Below, piece after piece: positions 1 to 10,414 of a stretch of DNA of 64,000 nt. The notes below the pieces were generated by a model. The model made no database searches and had not been told where the DNA came from. It saw only the letters and a list, made by a program, of their open reading frames with translations. The position numbers and the translations under genes are program-made. Source of the DNA: Syncephalastrum monosporum B8922 (Eukaryota > Mucoromycota > Mucoromycetes > Mucorales > Syncephalastraceae); assembly GCA_000697355.1 (NCBI GenBank), contig JNEN01001269.1:62001-126000 (forward strand), in the 5' to 3' direction. How positions within the stretch are numbered: the first letter of the stretch is position 1; every line of letters begins with the position of its first letter.

Positions 1-905
1 CGTCTCTTTGCTGTCTTCAACGGATTCGTTGGCGCCTATATCCTGGTAAGTTTCATTAACGCATATCTTCCGAATCCGTTTTAACGGTCTATTCTTTAGG
101 TTGTCGTGGCCCAGCCGAAGTTTATGACAGAACGTCTCTACTTCCGCCGCGAGTATGCCTCCCGGTTTTATGGCTGGCTACCCTTCTCGCTCTCGGCGAT
201 CCTTGTCGAAATACCGTATCTGCTCGTGTTTACTCTGCTCTTCATGTGCACCTTTTACTGGACGGCGGGTATGCACAATACGTCCGAGGCGTGTGGTTAT
301 TTTTTCATCATGCTGTTCTTCTTCATCGTCTGGGCCGTTACATTCGGCTTTTTGCTCGGCTCGCTTACGGAGAGCGCAGTAGTCGCAGGCATTTTGAACC
401 CGCTTGCTATCTCCAGTCTTGTACTCTTCTCGGGCCTGATGCAGCCACAAGCCGCTATGCCACACTTTTGGAGATCCTGGATGTATTGGGTCGGTATGTA
501 TTTACTCCTACCTTCAATCGCTTATTGAATGGTCAAACTCACATGGTATCTTTAGATCCCTTCCACTACTTTATTGAGGGCTTGGGCACCAACGAAATGG
601 GCGACCTTCCTGTGATCTGCGACGATCGTGACCTGATAGCGTTACATGCGCCTCCAAACCAGACTTGCGGCCAGTACATGAGCAGCTTTTTCAGTGCCGG
701 TGGCACAGGCTACCTCGTTGATGAAAACGCCATGAACGACTGCCAGTACTGCACGTACAAATCGGGCCAAGAATACTACAGCGCGAGTTTTGGATGGGAT
801 GCGGCTCACAAGTGGCGCAACCTTGGCCTTATTGTTTGCTATGCCGTCTTTAACTGTTTGGTATTCGTTGTTCTTTGCTACTGGAAGCGAAAGCCAAGAC
901 GTTAA
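1..905 (+). CDS. ABCG/PDR-type ABC transporter, C-terminal part
   Basis: This is the 3' end of an ATP-driven plasma-membrane exporter of the pleiotropic drug resistance (ABCG) family; the 5' part lies outside the window. Exons are 1-45, 100-493 and 556-905, joined by GT-AG introns of 54 and 62 nt. The protein enters in a membrane helix, then runs through a QPKFMTERLYFRREYASRFY stretch typical of the second ABC2 membrane domain. Several hydrophobic helices follow. The large extracellular loop before the last helix is cysteine-rich (QTCGQYM, CQYCTYKSGQEYY), as in fungal PDR pumps. The chain ends in one more helix and a basic tail (KRKPRR). No nucleotide-binding domain is visible because the gene is cut by the window edge. 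Drug or lipid export is the family role; the substrate cannot be told from this part. Confidence 0.9.
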
Positions 906-1401
906 AACATGTAATCACGCGTAATTCCTCTCCCTCTCCCTCTCCCTCTCATATCTTCACCATCGTCCCCATTGTCTTTTCTCATAACTTGTCTGCATTC
1001 ATTGTTTCCATTTCTATAAATTAATTATACGTATAGCCAAGCATGTCACTTCCTATACAAATTTATCCGATTGTATGTGATATTATGGGTCAGATGTAGT
1101 GGACGCATCACGGGCATTCTATAAACGGTGTCAAGATGCATTGCATGTTATATTATAAATGGGTCGCTTTTTTATTCGTATAAGGAGCTCTAGGCCATGA
1201 TACCAGGATGAAACAGACGCGTCCGCTGGATAAGTATCATGTAACCGGCTTGCTCTTTCTCTTTTCGAGGCTAGTGCTGCGTATGCATTCGGTGATAGCT
1301 TATGCTTGTGAAAGCATATCGAGTAAGATTTTGCTTTGGATATGCCTACTTACTTGTAGGGCAATAGATCTTTGTAGAAAGGGACTTTTAATCATACGTC
1401 C
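906..1401. other. Intergenic stretch after the ABC transporter
   Basis: No convincing gene. It holds a short pyrimidine microsatellite (four TCTCCC-like units, about 927-950), probably in the 3' UTR of the transporter, followed by AT-rich sequence. The longest open frame (1208-1423) has no family features and no coding texture. Confidence 0.6.
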
Positions 1402-2241
1402 GTCTACCTTGTCGGTGACCTAAGCAAGACATTGAACAGTGATGAGTTTAGCGAATGGTCATGTCAATGAGCAGTCATCATTGCTTACCATGTAATGTCT
1501 GGCCCAGACGACGTGTATCTTTTTCTCTTTTTCTTTTTCTTTTTCTTTCTTTTTTCCGTTGTTGCAGCCAGCCGAGATGAGTAGAGCAGCCGATGAGATT
1601 CGATCCAGAGAGCAGTGTGTCCACCCGAGCAAAGCACAGCTTCAAGCTCGGAATGCATGTAGCTAAAGAGCTATCGCCCGCAGTATGTATGTACGGGAGC
1701 GCCGAAAATCAGATATGGTACATGCTCTATGGAAACCAAGTAAGATCTTTGCCATGTCAACTGTGGCGTGCTTTACCTTTTCAAATGTGCCCATTCCAAG
1801 AGGTTCTTAGAAGGATAATCGAGGAGAGAGCAACCAAAGCAAGGCGTTGGGTATGTCGCGGCGTATAAAGGATAGACTGCGTTGGTCAAGCTCGCAGAAC
1901 AGGTCGTCACCATCCTTCTTTCTTGTTTTGAGCACCAATGTCCATGTCGAAATTAGAAGGACCGCGTGTGTGAAATCTGGAGATATTTCACGCCAAATGT
2001 GGTGGTGTACTTTGGATATATTTAATATTATGATCGGATAAGCATTTGATATGATTGTGCACGTATAGTCAATGACATACCTATTTGTGTCATTATCCGT
2101 CGTAGTTGTTCCTCGTAATCAGTCGTCATTCGATCCGATGCGTCTGCGCGGCTATCTTTATGTCCCTGCAGTGATGCAGATATAATATAAGTATCTGGTA
2201 CGGCTACTTAGATGACGCTAAAAGCTTACCTTTTGCATGGA
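1402..2241. repeat. Tandem noncoding duplication, copy A
   Basis: First copy of a direct repeat of about 0.85 kb. It begins with GTCTACCTTGT-like sequence and ends just before the same motif recurs near 2242. Shared blocks in the same order include CAGCCGAGATGAGTAGAGCAG, CAACCAAAGCAAGG, CCATCCTTCTTTCTTGTTTT and AGTCAATGACATACCTA. The open frames in this copy are not conserved in copy B, so it is probably noncoding. A pyrimidine-rich tract (about 1520-1560) is replaced by a G run in copy B. Confidence 0.75.
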
Positions 2242-3130
2242 TGTCTACCTTGTGCGATAACCTAAGTAAGACATCGGACAGTGATGGATTTAGAGAATGA
2301 TCATGTAAGCGAGCAGTCATCATTGCTTACCATGTGATGTATGTGCTGCCGGACGGCGGGGGGGGGGGTTTGTCTTTCGTTGTTGCAGCCAGCCGAGATG
2401 AGTAGAGCAGCCGATGAGGTTGCATCCAGAGACCAGTGTGTCCACCCGAGCAGAGCGTAGCTGCGATTCCGGAATGCATGTAGCTTGGACGTTATCGCCC
2501 GCAGTATGTATAGGAGCGCCGAATATCAAATATGGCACACTCTCTATGGAAATCAAGTGAGACCTTTGCCGCGTCAACTGCGGTGTGCTTTACCTTTTTA
2601 AAAGTGCTTCCATTCCAAGAGGTTCTCAAAAGGATAATCGAGGAAAGAGCAACCAAAGCAAGGTGTTGGGTATGTCGCCGTGTATAAAGGATAGGCTGCG
2701 ATGAGCAAGCTGGCAGAACAGGTCACCACCATCCTTCTTTCTTGTTTTGAACATCAATGTCCATGTCGAAATCAGAAGTACCGCATGCCGGAATCCACGA
2801 TACGTGGAATATGGATATCCTAAACGCCAATTGTGGTACAGTGCTCTGGATTCGTTTCAGTGCACTATCAGCGAACAGAATTATGACTGGATGAGCATTT
2901 TATATGATTGTGCAAGTGCAGTCAATGACATACCTACTTGTCCACATGTCCTCATGTTGTCTGAGTAATTATGTTTCGTAATTGTTTTCGTCGTTGTTAT
3001 CTTGTGATCAGTCGCCATATGATCTAATGCATGCACCCGACTAGCTTTGTGTCTCTGTCTGTGATACACATATAATGTAAGTATCTAATATTGATGCTTG
3101 GATGATTATAAACGCTTACATTTTTGTATA
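2242..3130. repeat. Tandem noncoding duplication, copy B
   Basis: Second copy of the 0.85-kb direct repeat, slightly longer than copy A and diverged by substitutions and small indels (roughly 80-85 percent alike by eye in the best blocks). It carries a run of ten or so G at about 2359 where copy A has a C/T tract. After its end (near 3131) the first bases of the motif appear again, then the similarity fades, so any third copy is only vestigial. Confidence 0.75.
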
Positions 3131-4370
3131 GATGTCCCCGTATTGTCTGTCCGTCTGTAGCCTTGAGTACTTGTCGCCACCATGGAAGAGTATGAGATGC
3201 CCGCCTTCTCGAAGCATGCAAGAGTAGAAAAGGTACGGGCTAACCAGACCTTTTAATGTATATTGGTAGCCGCTGCAACATATGTAGGGAGGCAAGCCAG
3301 AGTCCAATCAGACCCTGTGCTATTCAAATTACTGATGAGCAAGACATGAATCATTCCAAACACTGTAGACTGACCTTTGTTCACCCACCAAAGCGAAAGT
3401 ATGTTCGCTGCTTGACGCCTTTTGCGCAGGAATTGCACGTACTAGATCTTGATCATCACTTCAAGTCCACCCCCAAGCGAGCGAGAGTGAGAGCCAGGGA
3501 TAGTATGTGTGTCTGTGTATCGTGTGCCTGTGTCGGTTTGCAATCCGAACTGACCAAGAGAGAATAGATAGTTAGTTCGTGGTATGAGGCCTTGTGTAGT
3601 TCGAATACCAACCTGAGGAACGAAACAAAAGGGCAAGTCCAATGATCCCACCAGGGTCGTAGAGAAAAATGTCACTTCGCCTAATCAAATAGAAATGATG
3701 TGAATGATGTGAATAAATGGACTTGGCTTGGTGGGCCGATGAGTGAGTGTTTTACCTTGACACAAAAAGATGCGATGTGCTCCCAGAGGACAAACCGTTC
3801 GTATTGCCCCAAACTTCCTTCCGCACACCTCTTCCGGCGGTTAGGTCCGCCAAAGGACCTTGTTCTCCAAGGCCCCCCCGCAATGGCGTCCGCCCCACAG
3901 CGGCGACCCCTTCGTAGTGCACCAAGTTTCGCGCCTTTTCGCCCTGGTGGTGCCGACCGTGTTTCCATCCTTGCCGACCTACCGATACCACTCCACCCCG
4001 GATGGAGATCCCCCCAACCGCAAGACCGTGCACTTTGAGACTATCAAAAGATATGAGTACCTATTTATTTTGCTTTTCTTTTCTCATTGTACTGACCTTT
4101 CCAACCGTCCGTCCATGTATTTTACTTGGTCCAGTTTGGCACCAGAAAGTGCGGTGCATTCGTTGCGGCAGTGCGAGGATGAGCGAAGATTAACAGAAGA
4201 ACAATGGCATTATCCGCAGCCCTACAAAAAAGGTTGTAGGATAGTTCGCAGTCATATACTGTGGCCAGGAGACCGATGACTGGGATACCATCCTTCACTT
4301 CCGACGGGTGGCTACCTGCGTCATGTTGTTAGACCCCATTCATTTAGAAAAAAGAAAAAGAAAACAAACA
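3131..4370. other. Accessory stretch without a clear gene
   Basis: No recognisable gene. The most protein-like open stretch is on the plus strand, about 3860-4279. It contains VVHQVSRLFALVVPTVF and DGDPPNRKTVHFETIKRYE, but has no family I can name and no clear splice partners. It could be a remnant exon or part of a decayed mobile element together with the GC-rich DNA that follows. An A-rich tract lies at about 4348-4370. Confidence 0.4.
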
Positions 4371-4500
4371 CTTATCTTTTGAGCCAAAGACGCGAGGACG
4401 TGGTTGCCATTGTTCTCGAGATGCCTGCTAAGGACCCTATACGTCTCGGTGTGCATCGGTTTGGGCCGGACGGTCTCCGTAGGGGGGTGAAGTAGCACCG
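4337..4500 (-). pseudogene. Short protein-like fragment, unassigned
   Basis: One minus-strand frame reads as plausible protein (for example RPKPMHTETYRVLSRHLENN and HVLASLAQKI) and begins directly after a TAG that could be a splice acceptor. It runs into an A/T-rich tract and a stop near 4337. It has no start codon, no visible partner exon and no family I recognise. It may be a relic of a gene or transposable element. Low confidence. Confidence 0.2.
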
Positions 4501-4674
4501 GCTAGTCGGCTCCGGACACGGCAGCTCAGGGCAGGCGTTACTCCCCGGTGCACCACAGCGGGGGTCTATCAACGAAAACGAGTCAATTCAACTGATCAAG
4601 AAAACACAGTACAAGAAATCCCAAAGGCCTTACCAGCTACGGGGCGGACACCAGCCAACTAACGGCGGCTATAC

Positions 4675-4837
4675 GGGTGCAGGCCCCACCGCACGAGGCC
4701 TGCACCCAGACGGCGCTCATGGCGAGCGCCGCCCGGCCTGCGCCGGAGCCAGGAAAACCCGGACGACCCAGGCCGGCGCAGCGGGGGGGCGTCCCACATG
4801 GGGACATCGAGGTCCATCTCGATGTCCCCATCTGGGA
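4675..4837. repeat. Cluster of four GC-rich hairpins
   Basis: Four inverted repeats stand in a row. (1) 4675-4685 pairs with 4697-4707: 11 bp perfect, 11-nt loop. (2) 4711-4718 pairs with 4724-4731: 8 bp, 5-nt loop. (3) 4738-4746 pairs with 4773-4781: 9 bp. (4) 4798-4811 pairs with 4818-4831: 14 bp perfect with a 6-nt loop, extended by five more pairs (4792-4796 with 4833-4837) across one mismatch. The bases were checked one by one. The function is unknown; the possibilities are a structured RNA, a transposon end, or a recombination by-product. Confidence 0.7.
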
Positions 4838-5220
4838 ACACGAATGCTCCCAGCACCATGTTCCAGTACCCGCCCTCAGCGGGTAGCGGATATGAGGGCG
4901 GCGATGAGGGCGGCGACGGTGGCGATGGCGGCGACGGTAATGGTGGCGACGCCGGCGGTGGCATCACCTGCGCACAGGCGACGGGCGCAGGCGACGGGAC
5001 GGGAGGAGGCCCAGAAGAAAGATAGGCCTCGCAGCCACACCGCGAAGGACCACGGAGAGGGCGGGAGGCACGGCCCAGGACGCGTGCGGCAACCCGCAAG
5101 GCACGCGGGCTGGCACGGCCAGGGAGAGGACCGGCACACGAGCGCGCAGCACGGCCACGGCGCGCGACACGTCGACAAGGTCGCGATGGTGACGACGGTG
5201 GCGGTGGCGGTGTCGGCGAG

Positions 5221-6282
5221 GTGATGGGCACAGGGGTCGCCGCAGCGACAACAACAGGAGGAGGCCCAGCGTCACGACTCAGCACGCGTGTGGCCACCCG
5301 AAGGGCACGCGGACTGGCACGTCCGACGACTAGGCCGGAGCAGGAGCGCGGATCGCGGAGACGGCGCTCGACGCGATGGCCAGGACATGGCCGGCACTTG
5401 GCAGAGGCAGCAGGCGACGCAGAGGACGGAGCGACGGCAGGCGAAGCAGAGCAGGGAGCGACGGCAGGCGAAGCAGACGAGAGGGCGGCGGCAGGCGACG
5501 CAGAGAACGAGGCGACGGCAGACGAGGCAGAGGAGAGGGCGGCGGCAGGCGGCGCAAAGAAGGGGGCGACGGCAGGCGACGCAGAGCAGGGAGCAGCCGC
5601 AGGCGACGAAGAGCAGGGAGCAACCGCAGCCGAGGCAGACGAGAGAGCGACGGCAAGCGGCGCGGAGAAGGGGGCGACGGCAGGCGACGGCAGACGAGAG
5701 AGCGACCGCAGGAGACGCAGAGGAGGGGCAAGCTGTGGACACCGAGAGCATAGAGAACAACAGCGTCAAAGAAGGCGAAGTGGTGGTAGAGCGCCCAGCC
5801 GCAGGAGCGGCTGCCCGTCCAGCGTGTGAAGCGACGGGGCCCGAAGGCGACGCGGAGGCGGCAGAGGAAGAGGTCACCAAAAGGGACGAGAACAACCCGG
5901 ACAAAGAAGAAGAAGAGGGGAGGAGCGAGAAGCAGGTTCAGCTGCAGTGGCAGCGACAGGCGAAGGTGTGTCCATCCCAAAGTGGGAGGCGTCCTGGCGC
6001 GCGAGACGGCGACGACCAGCGGAAGAGGAGGAGGAGCGCGAAACAGGCTCAGCTGCAGTGGCAGCGAGAGGCGACGGTGGGTCCATGCCAAGGTGGAAGG
6101 CGTCCTGGCGCACAAGACGAGGAACCACACCAGAAGCAGACGACGAAGAAGCGGCAGAGGAGGAGGAGGAGGAGCGAGAAGCAGAGCCAGCTGCGGTGGC
6201 AGCGACAGGCGAGCGCAGGTCATCTCCGAAATCGGACGCATCTTGGCGCGCAAGGCGGCGAGGAGCAGAGGAGGAAGCTTGA
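5221..6282 (+). pseudogene. GC-rich low-complexity ORF relic (acidic 9-residue repeats)
   Basis: A very GC-rich stretch unlike its neighbours. Frame 1 from about 5400 to 5690 encodes ten or so tandem 9-residue units of the form GATAGEAEQ. At about 5690 the same acidic pattern continues in frame 2 (ADERATAGDAEEG, then an Asp/Glu-rich linker to about 5925). It then returns to frame 1 as three longer repeats carrying KWEASWRARR-like segments and Glu runs. Two single-base indels explain the frame changes, so as it stands no single frame encodes the whole pattern. There is no convincing start and no known domain. It could be a decayed gene, ORF1 of a retroelement, or coincidental coding texture from DNA repeats. 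The opposite strand is also open here, which is expected from the composition. Confidence 0.35.
5400..5695 (+). repeat. 27-bp minisatellite
   Basis: About eleven imperfect 27-bp units, each centred on GCGACGGCAGGCGA. The period is a multiple of three, so the 9-residue repeat is kept in frame 1. Units differ mostly at the third and last codons. The array ends where a single extra base shifts the frame (about 5690). Confidence 0.75.
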
Positions 6283-6299
6283 GCTGGCATGTCAACTGT

Positions 6300-7260
6300 C
6301 ATGACGATAAGTCTGAAGAGAGAAAAAAAAAAAAAAAGTCGCGTGAATACGCGCCAGTGTGTGTGCCGTCACCGCCTACAATTGAAAGCCAGTATATGTG
6401 TGGGAAGAAACAAAGGCACAACCCGCATGAGTAGATGGCGAGCCTTCATTGACCCATTGGACTTGAGGATTCAGTCCTTTCTGTCCCGTTCATGTGCCTG
6501 AGGATCAGTCTGTCGCACATGATTACTGTAGTTGCCTGGCACTTCCATCAGGTTGCCTTGGAGACTACCTTGGAGACATGCGTTGATGAAGATTTATTTG
6601 TGCTAGGATATATAGGGCGAACTTTCCAAAGCATACACTATCACGTTTAATAGACCAGAGTATAACGCATAAGCATCATGCACTGCTCTGCATTAAAGTT
6701 TGGTACAACTTTATCTGAGTTGCATGATCCATTGACACTTCGCCGCCTCAAAAAATTATCCATTTTAATACATTTAAGGAAGAGGTCCAATTCAGGTTCC
6801 AGGGACAAAAATTCATTAATTTGCCTTGTGGCGTATGAGTTGTTGCCAGGCCGTTTTCTAGTCCATATCCTAAAGTGAAAAAGCGGCATTTATGTACCGC
6901 CTTTAGCACCTCTATCTCATATCAATCATATCACGCGTCCTGTCTTAAATAGTTCTTGTTCTTACTCCTCATTTGCTCATGTAAACAGAAGCAAATGATT
7001 TTGCACTCTTATACTTGGCTGGTCTGCGCAAATCTTTAAATGCATAGTACACCGTTTAAGACTTCATTGAATTACACATGTGATATCCAAGAATAAACAT
7101 ACAGATATCGATAAGTGCCGAACTGTTTATTAGATTTGATGTAATAAGAATGATTAAGACAGTCTGGTGGGGATAGGTGTGTCGTTAGTAGGAGGTAGCT
7201 GCATGACAATTATCAAATATATTATCCTGGGGCGATGTGCCAGCCAAGGAAGACCCGCTA
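6300..7260. other. Intergenic AT-rich stretch with A15 run
   Basis: GC content drops sharply at about 6300. A run of fifteen A (6323-6337) sits at the boundary of the GC-rich locus, which would fit the tail of a retro-inserted element, but I found no matching target-site duplication. The rest up to 7260 shows no gene; the open frames at 6647-6889 are shadows of each other without family features. Confidence 0.4.
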
Positions 7261-8332
7261 TCATCTTGTGCATATCGCCACTCCTTCCAGATCCTCGTTG
7301 AAGAAATCGTCCAGATCACGTAGCGCGTTCATGAGTTCGCTGGCATCCTCCGTCGTTAATCCACTTCTGTGGTTGTTGTAGGCACCGCTGTTTGCAGTCG
7401 CAGTCGGACCTGCTTCGATGTTGCTTCTCTCCTCGGAGGCGCGGCGGTCTGCTTCGCCTATCAGCAACGAAAAACCTTCGATGGAGAATTGGATATTGTG
7501 TTCGATAGGTGCTTCGTTTGTAATAGATAAGCATTCAAAGACGACAGCATGGACACTGTGACACGCAACCTGGGATGCAGTACTCATGGCGCTCGCACTC
7601 AGGCCCCAGAGTGGGTTCGCAGCGACAGCAGGTTCATCGGGTAAGTCTTGCACGGCCGTAGCGGATGGAGCGAGTTTAGCACCAGAAGCAGCTGGCATGC
7701 CGATGTTGAGGATGTTGAGCGCCGTGTCGGCGAGGTCAGTTTGGATGAGCTGGAGCAGGGGATCCAAGGCGGCGAGATTAATGGCTGCGTGCTGCTTGAC
7801 ACACGGCACGAAATTTTTGACTACCATCAGGCTTTTTCGCGATAACAAGGGAGCTTGTTCTTGAGGAGCAACAAGGCAAACATGAGCGCCTGTGGGCCTT
7901 ATTTGTCCAGGAAGACTTCGCGGGTTGCATCCAAGAACTGTTTCAAATAATCGCGCTGAAACTTGCTCTTTCGCCTGAGGTAGGAAGACAGGATTCGTGG
8001 CACATCCGAGAGCGAGTACCAATCAAAGACCTTCGCGACATTATCTACGAGGTCAAGTAAGAATGTATTAGGTTCCTCTTTGTTGTCCATGCCGTGCAGA
8101 TAACGTAGAAAGGTACCAACAACCAATACATCAGCACAACTGAGAATGAAACGGAAGTAGAAGAAACTACTGTCGCTGGATACAGTATATTGAATTCGAA
8201 CTAAAGACTAAATATAAGTTTCGCTTACATTTGGTTTCATGCTTGTACGCTAGGATTAAAGTGCCTTGATCACTCACCTGTGCCCTGCACCCTTCGAAGA
8301 AAACATAAACAGATCTGAGCTGTGTACGCATG
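7261..8332 (-). pseudogene. Broken gene, helical protein of unknown family
   Basis: The minus strand reads as real protein in pieces. A first exon may start at the ATG at 8332 and ends in CAG/GTGAGT (donor at about 8278). A GT-AG intron follows, then an exon reading VRIQYTVSS, FLRYLHGMDN and LSSYLRRKSKFQRDYLKQFL down to 7899. There an in-frame TAA interrupts, the same frame continues protein-like (ALMFALLLLKNKLP), and near 7855 the coding pattern shifts frame and runs to a stop at 7261 (LAALDPLLQLIQTDLADTAL ... LRDLDDFFNEDLEG). No intron explains the stop or the shift. The gene is therefore probably a pseudogene, and probably also truncated at its 5' end. I do not recognise the family; the helical, HEAT-like texture would suit a large scaffold subunit. 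Confidence 0.5.
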
Positions 8333-9789
8333 TTGTGAATACTTTTTTATTTGCTCTTTTCGATGATCTGGTTCATGATGTCTCTCTTCAATGAATGAAA
8401 TATGGGCCTAACGCGTGCCTACGGAGAAGCAAAGCCTGCTGGACAAGGTAACGACACTTGTCTTGTCTGCAAAAGTCCTCTGCAAAGTTGGCGTTTTCTG
8501 GAAAAAATATTCTCAACAACAATCGACGCGATGGAAACTTTGGCATCCAGATCGTTGGCGAACAGTCAGGTTCTAGTGCTCCTCCTGCCTGCCACCAAGC
8601 TATTACTGCACCTGTTCTATATCAAGCCCCCGGATAATCTGCAAAATTTGACCCTTTTGGGCACCAATCATGAACAATCGTTGAAGTACTGAGGTGTCCG
8701 CTCAAATTTGCGTACGGACCGGTAAAGCTGCAACCGTATCTAAACAAGCACAACCATGTCAGGGTTCATCTTTGCCAGCTTTTTTCCGCATCGAAACATC
8801 GAAATAGAAAACGCCAGTTGCAGCTTCGGCACAATAGAGTCTATGATACTTCTATGTACTGTACTTCTCTACAAAGCTCGCACGTATACTTGTCAGTATT
8901 TTCATGACGTTGGAATGAACATCGTGTGGTTCAGAGATACAGGAGCGCGACCGCTAAGCAGGCCTGTGTCGATGCAAACAGGGACCTTGCTGGCGCGATT
9001 GGATAGCGTGGTCAAGTTTCGCGCAATAGCACTCTGTGCTAAATATGACATGGTCATGGTACCTGCTCCTTTCTATTACAACACAATAGCGTGGCATCTT
9101 TACCGATAATGTTTATGTGCTTTCGCGACGCATCTACGTATGTCTATGGTGCCTTCTCGCAGAGTAAATAAAAAAAGGAGTGATATCCATAAAGAATATC
9201 TTCTTTGGTCACAAACGTGCGTACAATACTTATAAAACGAAACCGGATCCAATCCCATTCAAATTTGAAGTGTTTCGCTTTTTATTTCGATCCTGACAAA
9301 TCAAAAGGAAAACGCTGCGGGAGACTGCAGAATTTGACGAACTACAACGGACTACGTGCATGTAGCAGAAGACTATATGCATGGACAGAAACGACGTTGA
9401 AAAAAAAAATATTGTACAGCGACTAGATTTTTACTTGTGTGTAGTAGTGCTCCAGCAGAGCGCTTAAACTGTGCAGGAGTTAATATACTGGTCTTGGTCT
9501 CTTCCACTGGTGGTATGCAAGAAAGTCATGCATAGGTGAGTCATATGGAACGTCTTTTATAGTATTTCTGACTGTGGCACACAGTTTGAGGGTTTGGTTG
9601 GGTCGAGTTCAAAAGCCAGAATGATTTGCGGCAAGATGTTTACGCCTTCAAAAACTTGCCGCAGCCCATGACGCAGCCGCAGCTCGTCCAAACTTTGAGA
9701 CTCCGATTCTCTGGAAAAATCTAAAAGCAAACGGGTGTCGACTACTTGGCCCCACTGTCTTCTGCGATCTTATTTCTCATCTAAAAATC
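8333..9789. other. Intergenic, no gene seen
   Basis: About 1.4 kb between the broken gene and MBF1. Open frames of up to 117 codons (for example 8756-9109) lack family features, splice context and codon texture. A TA-rich, A-rich part lies at about 9160-9200. Confidence 0.5.
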
Positions 9790-10414
9790 ATGTCTGGTAC
9801 GTGACAAACAGATTTGCACCACAAGTAGAAAACTTACGGCTTCTACCTAGACTGGGATTCTGTTACTGTCATCCGCAAGCGCAACAACGACCGATCCAAG
9901 GTCACTCGCAGCGAGAGCGAGGTCAATGCTGCCAGACGAGTAAGTTGTATTTCTGAGGATGATTGGGAAAGTGCTGACGATGGGGTTTCTATTGTAGTCG
10001 GGCGCCGCTGTTACTTCGGAGCGCAAGAGTAAGTCTACCAGGATATATTTGCGTAGATATGTGTAAGAAGAGGTATATTGACGAGTGAAAAAAAAAAAAG
10101 GTGTGACGAACGCGGGCCATGCCAACCGTGACCACCAGCGTATCGCCAAGCTGGACCGTGATGACGATGTGGCGCCTCCGCCCAAGGTGGACATGTCCGT
10201 CGGCCGTGTGATCCAGCGTGCCCGCCAGGAAAAGGGATTGACGCAGAAGGACCTTGCGCAGAAGTGCAACGAGAAGCCTCAGGTCGTGACCGAATACGAG
10301 TCGGGTAAAGCCATCCCCAACCAGCAGATTCTCGGCAAGCTCGAGCGTGCTCTTGGCGTCAAGCTGAGAGGCAAGGACATTGGCTCGCCTCTCACCTTCG
10401 GCAAGAAGAAGTAA
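9790..10414 (+). CDS. MBF1: Multiprotein bridging factor 1 (MBF1)
   Basis: Transcriptional coactivator that bridges TBP and bZIP factors; also linked to ribosome-collision quality control. Exons are 9790-9796, 9851-9939, 9998-10028 and 10101-10414, giving 146 aa. The N-terminal MBF1 domain starts [13 protein letters not shown]. The C-terminal helix-turn-helix (cro/C1 type) has [20 protein letters not shown] and the signature [20 protein letters not shown]. The protein ends [15 protein letters not shown]. The first exon is only 7 nt (ATG TCT G), so the start rests on the conserved continuation DWDSVTV after the splice. The last acceptor is preceded by an A tract instead of pyrimidines (see findings). 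Length and motifs are typical for the family. Confidence 0.96.

Noticed and set aside
3600..3615. AGTTCGAATACC, a tRNA B-box-like match
   Set aside because: No A-box at the right distance and no cloverleaf could be drawn.
4659..5297. 212-codon Pro-rich minus-strand frame over the hairpin cluster
   Set aside because: Low-complexity Pro/Ser/Arg text driven by composition; the hairpins lie inside it, which argues against coding constraint.
5272..5904. 210-codon minus-strand frame rich in CRRPLLC repeats
   Set aside because: It is the reverse-strand reading of the 27-bp minisatellite; the acidic plus-strand pattern is more protein-like.
5330..6295. 321-codon minus-strand Leu/Arg/Pro-rich frame
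   Set aside because: GC-rich composition removes stop codons on all frames; no domain, start context or splice signals.
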